Notes: generated by a model not told the origin, from the sequence alone. Numbered from the stretch's first letter, positions 9,356-18,962 are shown. The stretch: 36,483 nt of DNA from Gammaproteobacteria bacterium RIFCSPHIGHO2_12_FULL_42_10 (GCA_001801625.1 MGYE01000065.1:52334-88816); one strand, 5' to 3'. Made by a program: numbers and translations.

Positions 9356-10375
9356 ATGCAACATGCACTCATTAAAGCACTATCGCAGCAGGTCATTCAG
9401 CAAGAAGTTGCAATGACGCTACTTGGCTCTGCATTGTTTCAAAATATTCCTTCACGATTACAAAACAAACATAGTCCGCGCGGACGTTTTTTGTTTGTGG
9501 GTCCTGGTTTCTCTGGCCGCAAGACCGCAGCGAGCGCTTTGGCGGAGCAGTTATTTGAGCAGCAGGCCGCCTATTATATTGCGAGATCTCTCCCTCACTA
9601 TGTTCATTTGACGGATATAAAATTACAGTGTCAGGTCAGTCAGCAATATTATTCTATGCAGTCGGCTATTCAAAAAACGCCCCATGCTATTTTTTTGTTT
9701 GATGAGATTGAGAATTTATCACCTACTCTGCTCCATGAGTTTTCAGCGATACTCAGCACGGGCTTCTTCTTTGACGAACAGTGTATGACTTATGATTTTC
9801 GTCGTGCCATTATGATTTTTACAACGTCAATTGGAGCGGCGCATCTCGCATCATTTGGGGGTTCTAACATCCCCAGGGAAGATAGCGATGCAACTTATCT
9901 AACAAAGTTGTTAATGCAAGCTCAAAAAATAACCGAAGATAACACATCATTAGATATCGCAAATCAAATCACTGAAAAAATGATGCCAGATATTTTAAAG
10001 GTTTTTCCTAGCTGTTTTTGTAGGGAAGTAGATGTCATTCCTTTTTTTTCATTGGATCAGGATGCCATCTCAAAAGTTATTCGAAAAAAGTTAACATACC
10101 TAGATGAGATGTTGCGTGCGCAGTATGAGGTAACGCTTAGTTTTGCACCGATGGTAGTGCGTTTTTTATCGCAACAAATGGCAATCAAGCACGTGTTTGA
10201 CTATCAGTATACTCATCCGGAAAGAATTTTTTCTCAAATTTATACCGCTATAGAGCAAGCACTGCTCACAAAACCACCCAAAGAAAATGCTGAGAAGCCA
10301 CAGCAATTGTTTTTACAGATACAGGAAGGTGGACGAGGGTTGCAGTGTGATTGGCTAGTCATTGCAGTCAGCTAA
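9356..10375 (+). CDS. stand-alone AAA+ ATPase resembling a Clp/Hsp100 D2 module
   Basis: FLFVGPGFSGRKTAASALAEQLF (Walker A-like), AIFLFDEIENLSPTLLHEFSAIL (Walker B), FRRAIMIFTTSIGAAHL (sensor 1 region), small C-terminal domain. Confidence 0.75.
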   Translation: MQHALIKALSQQVIQQEVAMTLLGSALFQNIPSRLQNKHSPRGRFLFVGPGFSGRKTAASALAEQLFEQQAAYYIARSLPHYVHLTDIKLQCQVSQQYYSMQSAIQKTPHAIFLFDEIENLSPTLLHEFSAILSTGFFFDEQCMTYDFRRAIMIFTTSIGAAHLASFGGSNIPREDSDATYLTKLLMQAQKITEDNTSLDIANQITEKMMPDILKVFPSCFCREVDVIPFFSLDQDAISKVIRKKLTYLDEMLRAQYEVTLSFAPMVVRFLSQQMAIKHVFDYQYTHPERIFSQIYTAIEQALLTKPPKENAEKPQQLFLQIQEGGRGLQCDWLVIAVS

Positions 10376-10384
10376 TCGTTAACC

Positions 10385-10915
10385 TTATATCATTCTCTTC
10401 AAAAGGTCGTCTTTGCGAATAAATTGATGATACAGCGCTGCTAAAAAATGCATTGAAATCAGCGCAATCAGAATGAGTGCAATGGTACCATGCAAATCAA
10501 ATAACATAGAGATAAATGCCTTATTGCCATGAATAGGCAAAGCAATTTCCCATTTTCCCAGATGCGGTGGCTTGCCGGCAGCAGAGGCACCCATCCAGCC
10601 TGCAAGTGGCATTAGAATTAAAAATGCATAAAGCGAAAATTGTACTGTTTTCTCTGCTAGTTTTTCCCAGCCCGCTGTATTAGGTAGTGCAATGGGCTTT
10701 GTGTTAAAGAGCGTCCAAATGAGCCGCAATAGCATGATGGATAAAATGATAACACCCGTAACTTTATGAATATTATAGGTTAATGGCTGTATACCTTTAG
10801 AAAAGTCATCTAGAAAATAGCCGAAGATTAGCATGGAGATGGCTAATAATGCGACGAGCCAGTGAAAGAATTTTGCGATGATTCCATAAGTCTTGGGTGT
10901 ATTTCTCAGGGACAT
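10385..10915 (-). CDS. cytochrome b561 family protein
   Basis: KFFHWLVALLAISMLIFGYFLDD, IHKVTGVIIL, DLHGTIALILIALISMHFLAALYHQFIRKDDLLKRM. Confidence 0.93.
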   Translation of the reverse strand: MSLRNTPKTYGIIAKFFHWLVALLAISMLIFGYFLDDFSKGIQPLTYNIHKVTGVIILSIMLLRLIWTLFNTKPIALPNTAGWEKLAEKTVQFSLYAFLILMPLAGWMGASAAGKPPHLGKWEIALPIHGNKAFISMLFDLHGTIALILIALISMHFLAALYHQFIRKDDLLKRMI

Positions 10916-10933
10916 ATTAGGCCTATCGTTGTT

Positions 10934-10960
10934 GCCGCCCTAGTTTAAACTGAGGGCGGC
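10934..10960. terminator. hairpin between pilin and cytochrome b561 genes
   Basis: GCCGCCCT AGTTTAAACTG AGGGCGGC; no strong T-tract. Confidence 0.45.
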
Positions 10961-10973
10961 TAACAATTGATGA

Positions 10974-11417
10974 TTATTTTGAAGCGTCGTAAGTGTATTT
11001 GACAGTGGTACCGCACGCAGTTATATTTGTGAATTTTGTATTGGATGACAATCGCGCTTTAACAATGGTGCAAACAGCAAGGTTAGTTGGTATGGTTACG
11101 GTGTAGGTTGCTCCAGCCATATTAGAGACGACAATCGGCAAACCTCCAACAGGGGAGAGTAGATTGTTGGCGCCCACTACGCTGGTTAATTGTGTAGTAG
11201 TAATGCCTGTGTACGAACCAACTGATGCTTGTAAGCTATCCATGCCAGCTGCAATAGCTTGTATCTCTTCCATAACAGAGTTTGCTTGCTGGGCGGTTGT
11301 GGCAGATTGGTAGTAGCGGATAGACAGTACGATAATAATCGACGCGATTGCTAAAACCAGCAAAACCTCAAGTAAGGTGATGCCTTGCTGTTTTTTGAAT
11401 AGTTGTTCCATCAACAT
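10974..11417 (-). CDS. type IV prepilin-like protein
   Basis: Short leader then QQG/ITLLEVLLVLAIASIIIVLSIRYY, type IV pilin N-terminal helix. Confidence 0.85.
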   Translation of the reverse strand: MLMEQLFKKQQGITLLEVLLVLAIASIIIVLSIRYYQSATTAQQANSVMEEIQAIAAGMDSLQASVGSYTGITTTQLTSVVGANNLLSPVGGLPIVVSNMAGATYTVTIPTNLAVCTIVKARLSSNTKFTNITACGTTVKYTYDASK

Positions 11418-11581
11418 ATCTCCTTTGTTATTTGTTATATAAAGCCATCACACAAACTTCAGTATTCATTATGTTACCTTTTGCACGGCATTGGCAAGCG
11501 TGTTTTGTTTAAATCGTTTCTTTTTTGACTATGCTGTATGATTGTCTTAATTAGTACAAATATGGTACTGTATCGCTCGTG

Positions 11582-11764
11582 CTAGCCCGGATATTTCATC
11601 ATATAGCGTAACGAGGGCGTGAAAATGGCTTGTCTGCAAGGCGCAAGAAGAAAAATGGCTGGGAGCATATTGTATATATGCGACCAGTCATTTTTCTTCT
11701 TGCAACGCAGCAGACAAGCCATTTTCACGTCCGCAGGTGCTATATGATGAAATATCCGGGCTAG
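11582..11764. mobile_element. 183-bp near-perfect palindrome, MITE-like
   Basis: 26-bp outer arms CTAGCCCGGATATTTCATCATATAGC (11582-11607)/GCTATATGATGAAATATCCGGGCTAG (11739-11764) plus inner arms CGTGAAAATGGCTTGTCTGC/GCAGACAAGCCATTTTCACG and GCAAGAAGAAAAATGGCTGG/CCAGTCATTTTTCTTCTTGC. Confidence 0.8.
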
Positions 11765-11772
11765 ACCATGGG

Positions 11773-12186
11773 ATGAATCGCATGATTCGTATTAGTAAAA
11801 TGACTGATTATGCCATCTTGGTGATGGGGGCGCTTGCAAAGCGCCCTGAGGCTATTTTAAGCGCTGCATCGCTCGCTTCTACCTTGCGCCTTAGCGTGCC
11901 TACGGTGAGTAAAATTTTAAAAACACTCTTATTGGCTGATTTGGTTAAGGCAATGCGCGGCTCAGAAGGCGGGTATTGTTTATCGCAACCCGCAGCTTCT
12001 ATTACGATTGCTCGTGTTGTTGCTGCAATGGAAGGTGATCTTGCGGTGACAGAATGCTGTGAAAGCAGCAGATTATGCACGATCGATTCCTTTTGTGCCC
12101 TGAAAGAAAATTGGAAAAAAATTAATAAAATGCTGAATGTTGTTCTATCAAAATGGACCATTCAGGATATGTTGAAGCCATTGTAG
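11773..12186 (+). CDS. Rrf2 family SUF-system Fe-S regulator
   Basis: MIRISKMTDYAILVMGALA, SAASLASTLRLSVPTVSKILKTL wHTH, CCESSRLCTIDSFC cysteines; start at 11773 or 11782, ORF upstream of it lies in the palindrome. Confidence 0.9.
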   Translation: MNRMIRISKMTDYAILVMGALAKRPEAILSAASLASTLRLSVPTVSKILKTLLLADLVKAMRGSEGGYCLSQPAASITIARVVAAMEGDLAVTECCESSRLCTIDSFCALKENWKKINKMLNVVLSKWTIQDMLKPL

Positions 12187-12195
12187 AGCAGACTG

Positions 12196-13635
12196 ATGAC
12201 GAATGAATTTGTACAAGCAGTGATCGATAAAAACTATCCTTATGGTTTTGTTACGTCTATTGAGTCAGATACTCTCCCGCCCGGCTTAAACGAATCCGTG
12301 ATTCGTCAGATTTCTGCCAAAAAAAATGAACCCGCTTTTATGTTAGCGTGGCGTCTTAAAGCCTTTGAATATTGGCAGACGTTGACGCCTCCTAAGTGGG
12401 CGCATTTAAAAATTCCTGCGATTGATTATCAAAGTATGAGTTATTATGCTGCTCCGAAATCAAAGAAAACCGTCAATAGTATCGAGGAGGTTGATCCTGC
12501 GCTACTAGAAACTTACAAAAAGCTTGGCATTCCTTTGCACGAGCAGGGTCGATTGGCAGGCGTTGCGGTGGATGCTGTTTTTGATAGTGTTTCTGTCGCA
12601 ACCACCTTTAAAGAAAAATTAAGAGAAGCCGGCGTTATTTTTTGCTCATTTTCTGAAGCGGCAGTTTTGCATTCAGAACTGGTTGAAAAATACTTAGGCA
12701 CGGTTGTGTCTTACCAAGATAATTTTTTTGCTGCCTTAAATGCCGCTGTATTTAGTGATGGTTCGTTTGTGTATGTGCCAAGTGGCGTGCGTTGTCCGAT
12801 GGAATTATCGACCTACTTTCGCATTAATGAGGCAAAGAGTGGCCAGTTTGAGCGTACTTTAATTGTAGCAGAAGCGGGTAGCCATGTTAGCTATTTAGAA
12901 GGGTGCACCGCACCAATGCGGGATGAGAATCAATTGCATGCTGCGGTGGTTGAGTTGATTGCGCTTGATCGTGCTGAAATTAAATATTCTACTGTACAAA
13001 ACTGGTATCCGGGCGATCAAGATGGGCGAGGCGGCATCTTTAATTTTGTAACAAAGCGCGGCGCTTGTCGCGGCGCACATTCTAAAATTTCTTGGACGCA
13101 AATTGAAACGGGATCTGCTATTACTTGGAAATATCCTAGTGTGATTTTGCAAGGCGATCATTCAACTGGGGCATTTTATTCGGTTGCACTAACCAATCAT
13201 CATCAGCAGGCAGATACAGGCACGAAGATGGTTCATATTGGGAAGCATACGCGTAGCACCATTATCTCTAAAGGCATTTCAGCGGGTCGTGGAAAGAACA
13301 CGTATCGAGGGTTAGTGCGTGTCGCGCCACGTGCGAGCGGTGCGCGTAATTACACACAATGTGATTCCTTATTGCTGAGCGATACAAGCAGCGCCAATAC
13401 TTTTCCCTATATTGAAGTTAAAAATAAAGACACTCTGGTGGAACACGAAGCTTCTACCTCAAAGATTAGCGAAGATCAGTTATTTTACTGCAGACAGCGC
13501 GGATTGAATGTTGAAGATTCGATTTCAATGATTGTGAATGGTTTTTGCAAGCAAATTTTTAAAGAATTACCAATGGAGTTTGCTGTAGAGGCGCAAAAAT
13601 TACTTGAGGTGAGCTTGGAAGGGAGTGTGGGGTAG
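12196..13635 (+). CDS. sufB: Fe-S cluster assembly protein SufB
   Basis: [75 protein letters not shown]. Confidence 0.98.
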   Translation: MTNEFVQAVIDKNYPYGFVTSIESDTLPPGLNESVIRQISAKKNEPAFMLAWRLKAFEYWQTLTPPKWAHLKIPAIDYQSMSYYAAPKSKKTVNSIEEVDPALLETYKKLGIPLHEQGRLAGVAVDAVFDSVSVATTFKEKLREAGVIFCSFSEAAVLHSELVEKYLGTVVSYQDNFFAALNAAVFSDGSFVYVPSGVRCPMELSTYFRINEAKSGQFERTLIVAEAGSHVSYLEGCTAPMRDENQLHAAVVELIALDRAEIKYSTVQNWYPGDQDGRGGIFNFVTKRGACRGAHSKISWTQIETGSAITWKYPSVILQGDHSTGAFYSVALTNHHQQADTGTKMVHIGKHTRSTIISKGISAGRGKNTYRGLVRVAPRASGARNYTQCDSLLLSDTSSANTFPYIEVKNKDTLVEHEASTSKISEDQLFYCRQRGLNVEDSISMIVNGFCKQIFKELPMEFAVEAQKLLEVSLEGSVG

Positions 13636-13654
13636 CGCTGTGTGGCAATATGCC

Positions 13655-13741
13655 GCTATGACTTGGGGATGCGAATTTGTTTGCGTCATGCCACTGGCAT
13701 GACATGCTTATGAAATCGCATTTTGAAGCATAATGGGTATA
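13655..13741. repeat. degraded relative of the 25306-25484 palindromic element
   Basis: TCGCATTTTGAAGCATAATGGGTATA (ending 13741) matches TCGCATCTTGGAGCGTAATGGGTATA (ending 25485) at 23/26; opposing GATGCGAATTT arm on the left; central GTCATGCCACTGGCATGAC palindrome 13685-13703. Confidence 0.55.
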
Positions 13742-13756
13742 CGACAAGAGGTGTAT

Positions 13757-14515
13757 ATGTTAGCGATTAAAAATTTAGAAGTGAGTATCAAAGACCAGCA
13801 GAAGCAGATTAAACCCATTTTACAGGGCGTTGATCTCACCCTTTCAAAAGGCAAGGTGGCTGCCATCATGGGCCCCAATGGGTCAGGAAAAAGTACCTTG
13901 GCAAATGTGCTTGTTGGTCGTGATGGTTATCGTATAACAAATGGTTCCGTGTTATTGCATAATGAAGATCTGTTGTCGGTTTTGCCGGAAGAGCGTGCCG
14001 CAATAGGGTTGTTTCTCGCGTTTCAATATCCTGTAGAAATTCCAGGCGTGAATAATATGTATTTTATTCGCACGGCATTGAATAGCCTGAGAAAAAAACA
14101 AGGACAGTCGCCGCTTGATGCGGGTGATTTTTTGATGTTCCTCAAACAGAAGCTGCATCAGTTTGGTTTTGATGAATCGCTTTTAAAACGAGCTGTCAAT
14201 GAAGGTTTCTCAGGCGGTGAGAAAAAACGTAATGAAATATTGCAGATGCTGATATTGGAGCCTAGTTTTATTATTTTAGATGAAATTGATTCTGGTCTTG
14301 ATATTGATGCGCTTCAAATGATTTCAAAAGCAGTGAATAGTTTGCGCGATGCTAACCGCAGTATTTTAATGATCACACATTACCAACGTTTATTGGATTA
14401 TATTGAGCCTGATGTGGTGCATGTGATGGCGAATGGAAAAATAATCGAGACAGGCGATAAGATGCTTGCACATCGGTTAGAGAAAGAAGGATATGGTTGG
14501 CTGCAAGATGCATAA
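13757..14515 (+). CDS. sufC: Fe-S assembly ATPase SufC
   Basis: GPNGSGKSTLANVLVG, FSGGEKKRNEILQM signature, LDEIDSGLDIDAL; start MLAIKNLEV at 13757 after AAGAGG. Confidence 0.98.
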   Translation: MLAIKNLEVSIKDQQKQIKPILQGVDLTLSKGKVAAIMGPNGSGKSTLANVLVGRDGYRITNGSVLLHNEDLLSVLPEERAAIGLFLAFQYPVEIPGVNNMYFIRTALNSLRKKQGQSPLDAGDFLMFLKQKLHQFGFDESLLKRAVNEGFSGGEKKRNEILQMLILEPSFIILDEIDSGLDIDALQMISKAVNSLRDANRSILMITHYQRLLDYIEPDVVHVMANGKIIETGDKMLAHRLEKEGYGWLQDA

Positions 14516-15746
14516 CTCACTTACTCAAAATCGCTGGGAAGCTTTTCTTGCACATGGATTGCCTAATCGATCAAATGAGCGGTTTAAATATCATGATTTC
14601 TCGTTTCTTTTGAAAAGTGCATTGGCGAATGCAACACGTTTAGATGAGACAGCGGCATTGCGTGAATGTGTGGATGCACATCGATTACGGGAGAAACCCA
14701 GTATTTTGTTGGTGTTGGTGAATGGTTATTTTGTTCCGGCTTTATCGGATTTAGAACGCATACCTGATGATGCGATCGTAACCTGTATTCATGAAGCGCG
14801 GACTTTATATCCTGATTGGGTAGAACAATATGGATCGCTTCCGATTGATCAAACAAAATATCCTTTTGCCGAGTTAAATGCACAGTCTTACAGTGATGGT
14901 TTGTTTATTTATTTAAAAGCAGGATGCAACTTAACAGATCCAATACATTTGTTATCGATCGGCATGAATACAGAAGCTTTTATTGCTCAACCACACCATA
15001 TCATTGTACTTGATATAGCGAGTCGGCTGACGTTAATTGAAGAGTACGTCTCGCTGCATGATGCTGTCAGTTGCCTGACTAATGTCCTGATGAATGTTGT
15101 ATTAAAAGAAAAAACTTTCTTTAATCATTGTAAAATTCAAAATGAACAGTCATCCGCTTTGCATTGTTCAAATACTTTTATTAAACAGAAAAAAGATAGC
15201 CAATCCGTCTTGACGCATTTCTCTAAAGGCGGGGTGTTTTCTCGAGAAGACTGGATGGTGCTATTGGAAGAGATGGGGGCATCGTGCATGACGGCGGGAC
15301 TGTATCACGCAAAGCGCAATCATCAGTCCGTTGCACATTATGTGGATATCAAGCATGCAGCACCTGCCTGCCGAAGTGACATGTTATACAAAGGTATTGC
15401 AGATAAAAAATCTCGCGCTATTTTTGATGGTCGATTATCAGTCGATGAATGTGCCTCTAAAACAGTCGCCACACAAACCAACCGGCATTTGCTTTTATCA
15501 AAAGATGCAGAAGCTTATTCAAAACCATCGCTTGAAATTAATGCACAAGATGTTTCATGTAAACATGGCGCAACAACGGGGCATCTTGATTCAGAAGTCT
15601 TATTGTATTTGCGTTCGCGTGGTATTTCTTATCAAGAAGCGATCGAAATATTTTTGAGTGGTTTTTCTGAAGAAGTGATTCAGCGCGTCATGGATCCTGC
15701 TGTGCGGGCACATGTAAGAGAGGCAATGAGCGTTGTGAGCGAATAA
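14508..15746 (+). CDS. sufD: Fe-S cluster assembly protein SufD
   Basis: Position after sufC, DGRLSVDECASKTVATQTNRHLLLSKDAEAYSKPSLEINAQDVSCKHGATTGHLDSEVLLYLRSRGI; overlaps sufC end. Confidence 0.96.
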   Translation: MHNSLTQNRWEAFLAHGLPNRSNERFKYHDFSFLLKSALANATRLDETAALRECVDAHRLREKPSILLVLVNGYFVPALSDLERIPDDAIVTCIHEARTLYPDWVEQYGSLPIDQTKYPFAELNAQSYSDGLFIYLKAGCNLTDPIHLLSIGMNTEAFIAQPHHIIVLDIASRLTLIEEYVSLHDAVSCLTNVLMNVVLKEKTFFNHCKIQNEQSSALHCSNTFIKQKKDSQSVLTHFSKGGVFSREDWMVLLEEMGASCMTAGLYHAKRNHQSVAHYVDIKHAAPACRSDMLYKGIADKKSRAIFDGRLSVDECASKTVATQTNRHLLLSKDAEAYSKPSLEINAQDVSCKHGATTGHLDSEVLLYLRSRGISYQEAIEIFLSGFSEEVIQRVMDPAVRAHVREAMSVVSE

Positions 15747-15750
15747 TAAT

Positions 15751-16971
15751 ATGAATCAATATCGAGATGATTTTCCAATATTAAAGTGTATGAATCGAGG
15801 CAAGCCCATGGTCTATCTTGATTCTGCCGCATCAACACAAAAGCCGCGTGCTGTTGTGGATGCAATGTCGCATTTCTATTATAACGATTATGCCAACATT
15901 CATCGCGGTATTTACGAATTAAGTGAGCGTGCCACGCGTATTTTTGAAAGCGCTCGAGAAGATGTAAGGCGATTCATTAACGCAAGACATATAGAAGAAA
16001 TTATATTCGTGCGTGGCACAACAGAAGCGATTAATTTAGTTGCAGAAAGTTATGGGCGTACGCATTTTAAAACAGGCGATGAAGTGATCGTCAGCGCGAT
16101 GGAGCATCACGCAAATATTGTGCCTTGGGTGATGCGCGACTTGCATCTTAAAGTCATCCCGCTTTTGGAGTCAGGCGAATGTGATCAGGCAGCCTATCGA
16201 CAATTGTTTACATCAAAAACAAAATTGGTAGCACTGACGCATGTTTCAAACGTACTGGGTACCATTAATCCTGTGCGCGAGATGATACAAATTGCGCATG
16301 CGCACGGCGTGCCCGTGCTTGTAGATGGCGCACAAGCAGTGCCACATTTTGCTGTCGATGTAGCAGCACTTGATTGCGATTTTTATGCGTTCTCAGGACA
16401 CAAAATGTATGGTCCGACGGGTACTGGCGTGCTATACGGCAAGCGAGCACATTTAGATGCGATGCCGCCTTATCAAGGCGGCGGCGATATGATTGAAACC
16501 GTGTCATTCGATAAAGTCACTTTTGCAAAAACACCCAATAAATTTGAAGCGGGTACGCCTGATATTGCAGGCGTTGTCGGTCTTTCTGCTGCGATTGGGT
16601 ACTTAGAAAAGATCGGCATGTCATCTATTGCAGCGCACGATGCTGTGCTTTTAGCTGATGCTGAAAAAAAATTAAGCACGATTGCTGGTGTGCGTATAAT
16701 AGGATGTGCAACCAAGAAAGTAGGCGTTATTTCATTCGTGATTGAAGGTGTGCATCCACATGATGTTGGAACGGTATTGGACCATGCGGGTGTCATGGTG
16801 CGCGCAGGGCATCATTGTGCAATGCCTTTGATGAAAAGACTGGGTGTGCATGCGACTGTACGTGCTTCATTTGGTATTTATAACGATATAGCCGAAGTAG
16901 ACGCGCTAATAGCAGCTATAGAAACAGCGCAGAAAATGTTTGCTGGCCGCTGTTTACATGAGAGTGCGTAG
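15751..16971 (+). CDS. sufS: cysteine desulfurase SufS
   Basis: VYLDSAASTQKPRAV, ANIHRGIYELSERAT, FSGHKMYGPTGTGVLYGK PLP lysine motif, VRAGHHCAMPLM. Confidence 0.98.
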   Translation: MNQYRDDFPILKCMNRGKPMVYLDSAASTQKPRAVVDAMSHFYYNDYANIHRGIYELSERATRIFESAREDVRRFINARHIEEIIFVRGTTEAINLVAESYGRTHFKTGDEVIVSAMEHHANIVPWVMRDLHLKVIPLLESGECDQAAYRQLFTSKTKLVALTHVSNVLGTINPVREMIQIAHAHGVPVLVDGAQAVPHFAVDVAALDCDFYAFSGHKMYGPTGTGVLYGKRAHLDAMPPYQGGGDMIETVSFDKVTFAKTPNKFEAGTPDIAGVVGLSAAIGYLEKIGMSSIAAHDAVLLADAEKKLSTIAGVRIIGCATKKVGVISFVIEGVHPHDVGTVLDHAGVMVRAGHHCAMPLMKRLGVHATVRASFGIYNDIAEVDALIAAIETAQKMFAGRCLHESA

Positions 16972-16980
16972 GAAAGCATC

Positions 16981-17433
16981 ATGTCATTAGAAGAATTATA
17001 CCAAGATATCATTGTAGACCATGGTAAGTCACCACGAAATAGTGGTGTGCTGTCTGCTGCAACGCATCAGAAGGTCGGTCATAATCCGCTTTGCGGCGAT
17101 AAATTAGTGTTGTATTTGATTGTACAAGATGACGTCATCCAAGATGCACGCTTTGAAGGAGTGGGATGTGCTATCTCTGTCGCGTCCGCTTCTTTGATGA
17201 TAGAAACTATTAAAGGCAAAACAACACAAGCTGTTGCTACCCTGTTTAGTCAGTTTCATTTACTAGTAACAGAAGGCAAAGCGCCCAACCAAGCGCTAGG
17301 TAAGTTGTTGGCGTTCAGCGGTGTTTATCATTTTCCCATTCGTGTTAAATGCGCAACGCTTGCGTGGCATACCTTAAACGTTGCATTAGAAGAAAATAGC
17401 AGAAGAAAACAGCGGAGTGAAGTAAGCGAATGA
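16981..17433 (+). CDS. sufU: SufU-type scaffold/sulfur-transfer protein
   Basis: IVDHGKSPRNSG, NPLCGDKL, FEGVGCAISVASASLM, FPIRVKCATLAWHTL with SufU-type insertion. Confidence 0.92.
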   Translation: MSLEELYQDIIVDHGKSPRNSGVLSAATHQKVGHNPLCGDKLVLYLIVQDDVIQDARFEGVGCAISVASASLMIETIKGKTTQAVATLFSQFHLLVTEGKAPNQALGKLLAFSGVYHFPIRVKCATLAWHTLNVALEENSRRKQRSEVSE

Positions 17434-17780
17434 ATCCTAATATTACGGTGACTGCAGATGCGCTTTCACATATCGAAAAAATCATCACTAAAGCGCTTTG
17501 TTTGGGTTTGCGTTTGTCTGTTAAAAAAACAGGGTGTTCTGGCTATGCCTATTCATTTGAACGTGTAGAAACAGTGAATGAAAAAGATTTTTTGCTCGAG
17601 CTTGCACCGCTTGTCAAAATTTACATTGATAGTGCATGGTTGACTTGGTTTGATGGATTAAAAATCGATTTTGTTGAAGAAATAAAAATGGGTTTAAAAC
17701 AAAAGCGTTTGACGTTTATTAATACGAAAGAAAGTGCAAGATGTGGTTGTGGCGAAAGCTTTCAGATGAATGGAGGCTAG
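17430..17780 (+). CDS. sufA: HesB/IscA/SufA A-type carrier
   Basis: LRLSVKKTGCSGYAYSF and CGCGESF motifs. Confidence 0.9.
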   Translation: MNPNITVTADALSHIEKIITKALCLGLRLSVKKTGCSGYAYSFERVETVNEKDFLLELAPLVKIYIDSAWLTWFDGLKIDFVEEIKMGLKQKRLTFINTKESARCGCGESFQMNGG

Positions 17781-17781
17781 C

Positions 17782-18318
17782 ATGTTAGGCAAACAAGCAT
17801 TAGATGTAAAACGTGAGATAGAGGTCACCCTCATTCCATCGGGTGCTAAAGTCATGCTACAAGAAGGCACGCAAGTGTTTGTGACGCAGGCGTTAGGCAA
17901 TGCTTACACTGTGTATGTGAATGGCAATTTAGTACGTGTTGCAGGCAAAGATGGTGATGCATTAGGACTCGTCATTTTGGCAGAAGCAGATGTGAATGCC
18001 TGTGCTGGTACAGTAGAAGAGAAAATTTGGAAGCAGCTCAAGACTTGTTTTGATCCTGAAATTCCAGTCAATATTGTTGATCTTGGTTTGGTGTATCATG
18101 TTGTTGTGCAAGAAGAGCCCGATGCTTGTCGTGCTGAAATCGTGATGACGCTCACTGCGGCAGGCTGCGGTATGGGGCCTGTGCTTGTTGGTGAGATAGA
18201 AGAAAAAGTACGCACGATCGCAGGTGTGACAGAAGTAAAAGTAGAGCTAACTTTTGATCCGCCCTGGGATCGAGAAAGGATCAGTGATGAAGCAAAACTA
18301 CAATTAGGGTTGATGTAG
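17782..18318 (+). CDS. sufT: SufT-like DUF59/MIP18 Fe-S assembly protein
   Basis: CFDPEIPVNIVDLGLVYHV, MTLTAAGCGMGPVLVGEIEEKVRTIAGVTEVKVELTFDPPWDRERIS; start at 17782 after GGAGG. Confidence 0.92.
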   Translation: MLGKQALDVKREIEVTLIPSGAKVMLQEGTQVFVTQALGNAYTVYVNGNLVRVAGKDGDALGLVILAEADVNACAGTVEEKIWKQLKTCFDPEIPVNIVDLGLVYHVVVQEEPDACRAEIVMTLTAAGCGMGPVLVGEIEEKVRTIAGVTEVKVELTFDPPWDRERISDEAKLQLGLM

Positions 18319-18355
18319 GGTCTGTTGATTATTATTTAATTTATTCGGAGGCGTG

Positions 18356-18667
18356 ATGAGTATACAAGATATTATCAAACAACAAATTAGTGAAAATCCC
18401 GTTATATTGTATATGAAGGGAAGCGTAGAGTTGCCAAAGTGTGGATTTTCATCACGTGCCGTGAATCTCCTGAAAGCGTGCGGTGTCGCCTTTGCTGCGA
18501 TTGATGTACTGCAAGATGAAGCGATTCGACAGGGAATCAAAATTTATTCAAATTGGCCCACTATTCCACAACTTTACATTAATGGCGATTTTATTGGCGG
18601 CAGCGATATCATGGATGAAATGGCTGAAACGGGCGAATTACAACAGTTGATTGATGCGATTGCATAG
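18356..18667 (+). CDS. grxD: monothiol CGFS glutaredoxin
   Basis: MKGSVELPKCGFSSRAVNLLKACG, WPTIPQLYINGDFIGGSDI. Confidence 0.96.
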   Translation: MSIQDIIKQQISENPVILYMKGSVELPKCGFSSRAVNLLKACGVAFAAIDVLQDEAIRQGIKIYSNWPTIPQLYINGDFIGGSDIMDEMAETGELQQLIDAIA

Positions 18668-18688
18668 CCGCATTTACTTGTAAGACAA

Positions 18689-18715
18689 TATATGGTCATG
18701 TAATATGACTATATA
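18689..18715. promoter_or_regulatory. inverted-repeat operator upstream of the antitoxin gene
   Basis: TATATGGTCAT-GTAAT-ATGACTATATA, arms 10/11 matching, 24 bp before the antitoxin ATG. Confidence 0.5.
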
Positions 18716-18739
18716 AATCGACTGGATTATGGAGGCGCT

Positions 18740-18961
18740 ATGTCTCAATTTAACATTCATATCGCTAAAGCACGTTTTTCTGAGTTAATACAGAAAGCCT
18801 TGCTAGGCGAAGAAGTGATTATCGCGAAAGATAACAAACCAATTGCTAAAATTGTTCCTTTTAAACTTTCCAAAAGTAAGCGTCGTTTGGGATTGGCGAA
18901 AGGTTTAGTTGAGATTTCCGCTAATTTTAATGAATTTTTGGAAGACTTTAAGGACTATTAA
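18740..18961 (+). CDS. Phd/YefM-family antitoxin
   Basis: MSQFNIHIAKARFSELIQKALLGEEVIIAKDNKPIAKIVPF. Confidence 0.92.
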   Translation: MSQFNIHIAKARFSELIQKALLGEEVIIAKDNKPIAKIVPFKLSKSKRRLGLAKGLVEISANFNEFLEDFKDY

Positions 18962-18962
18962 A

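Noticed and set aside
12513-13161. Antisense ORFs within sufB and similar nested ORFs in glyS, gyrB, pil genes
   Set aside because: Fall entirely inside strongly supported coding genes, with no SD or protein family signal.
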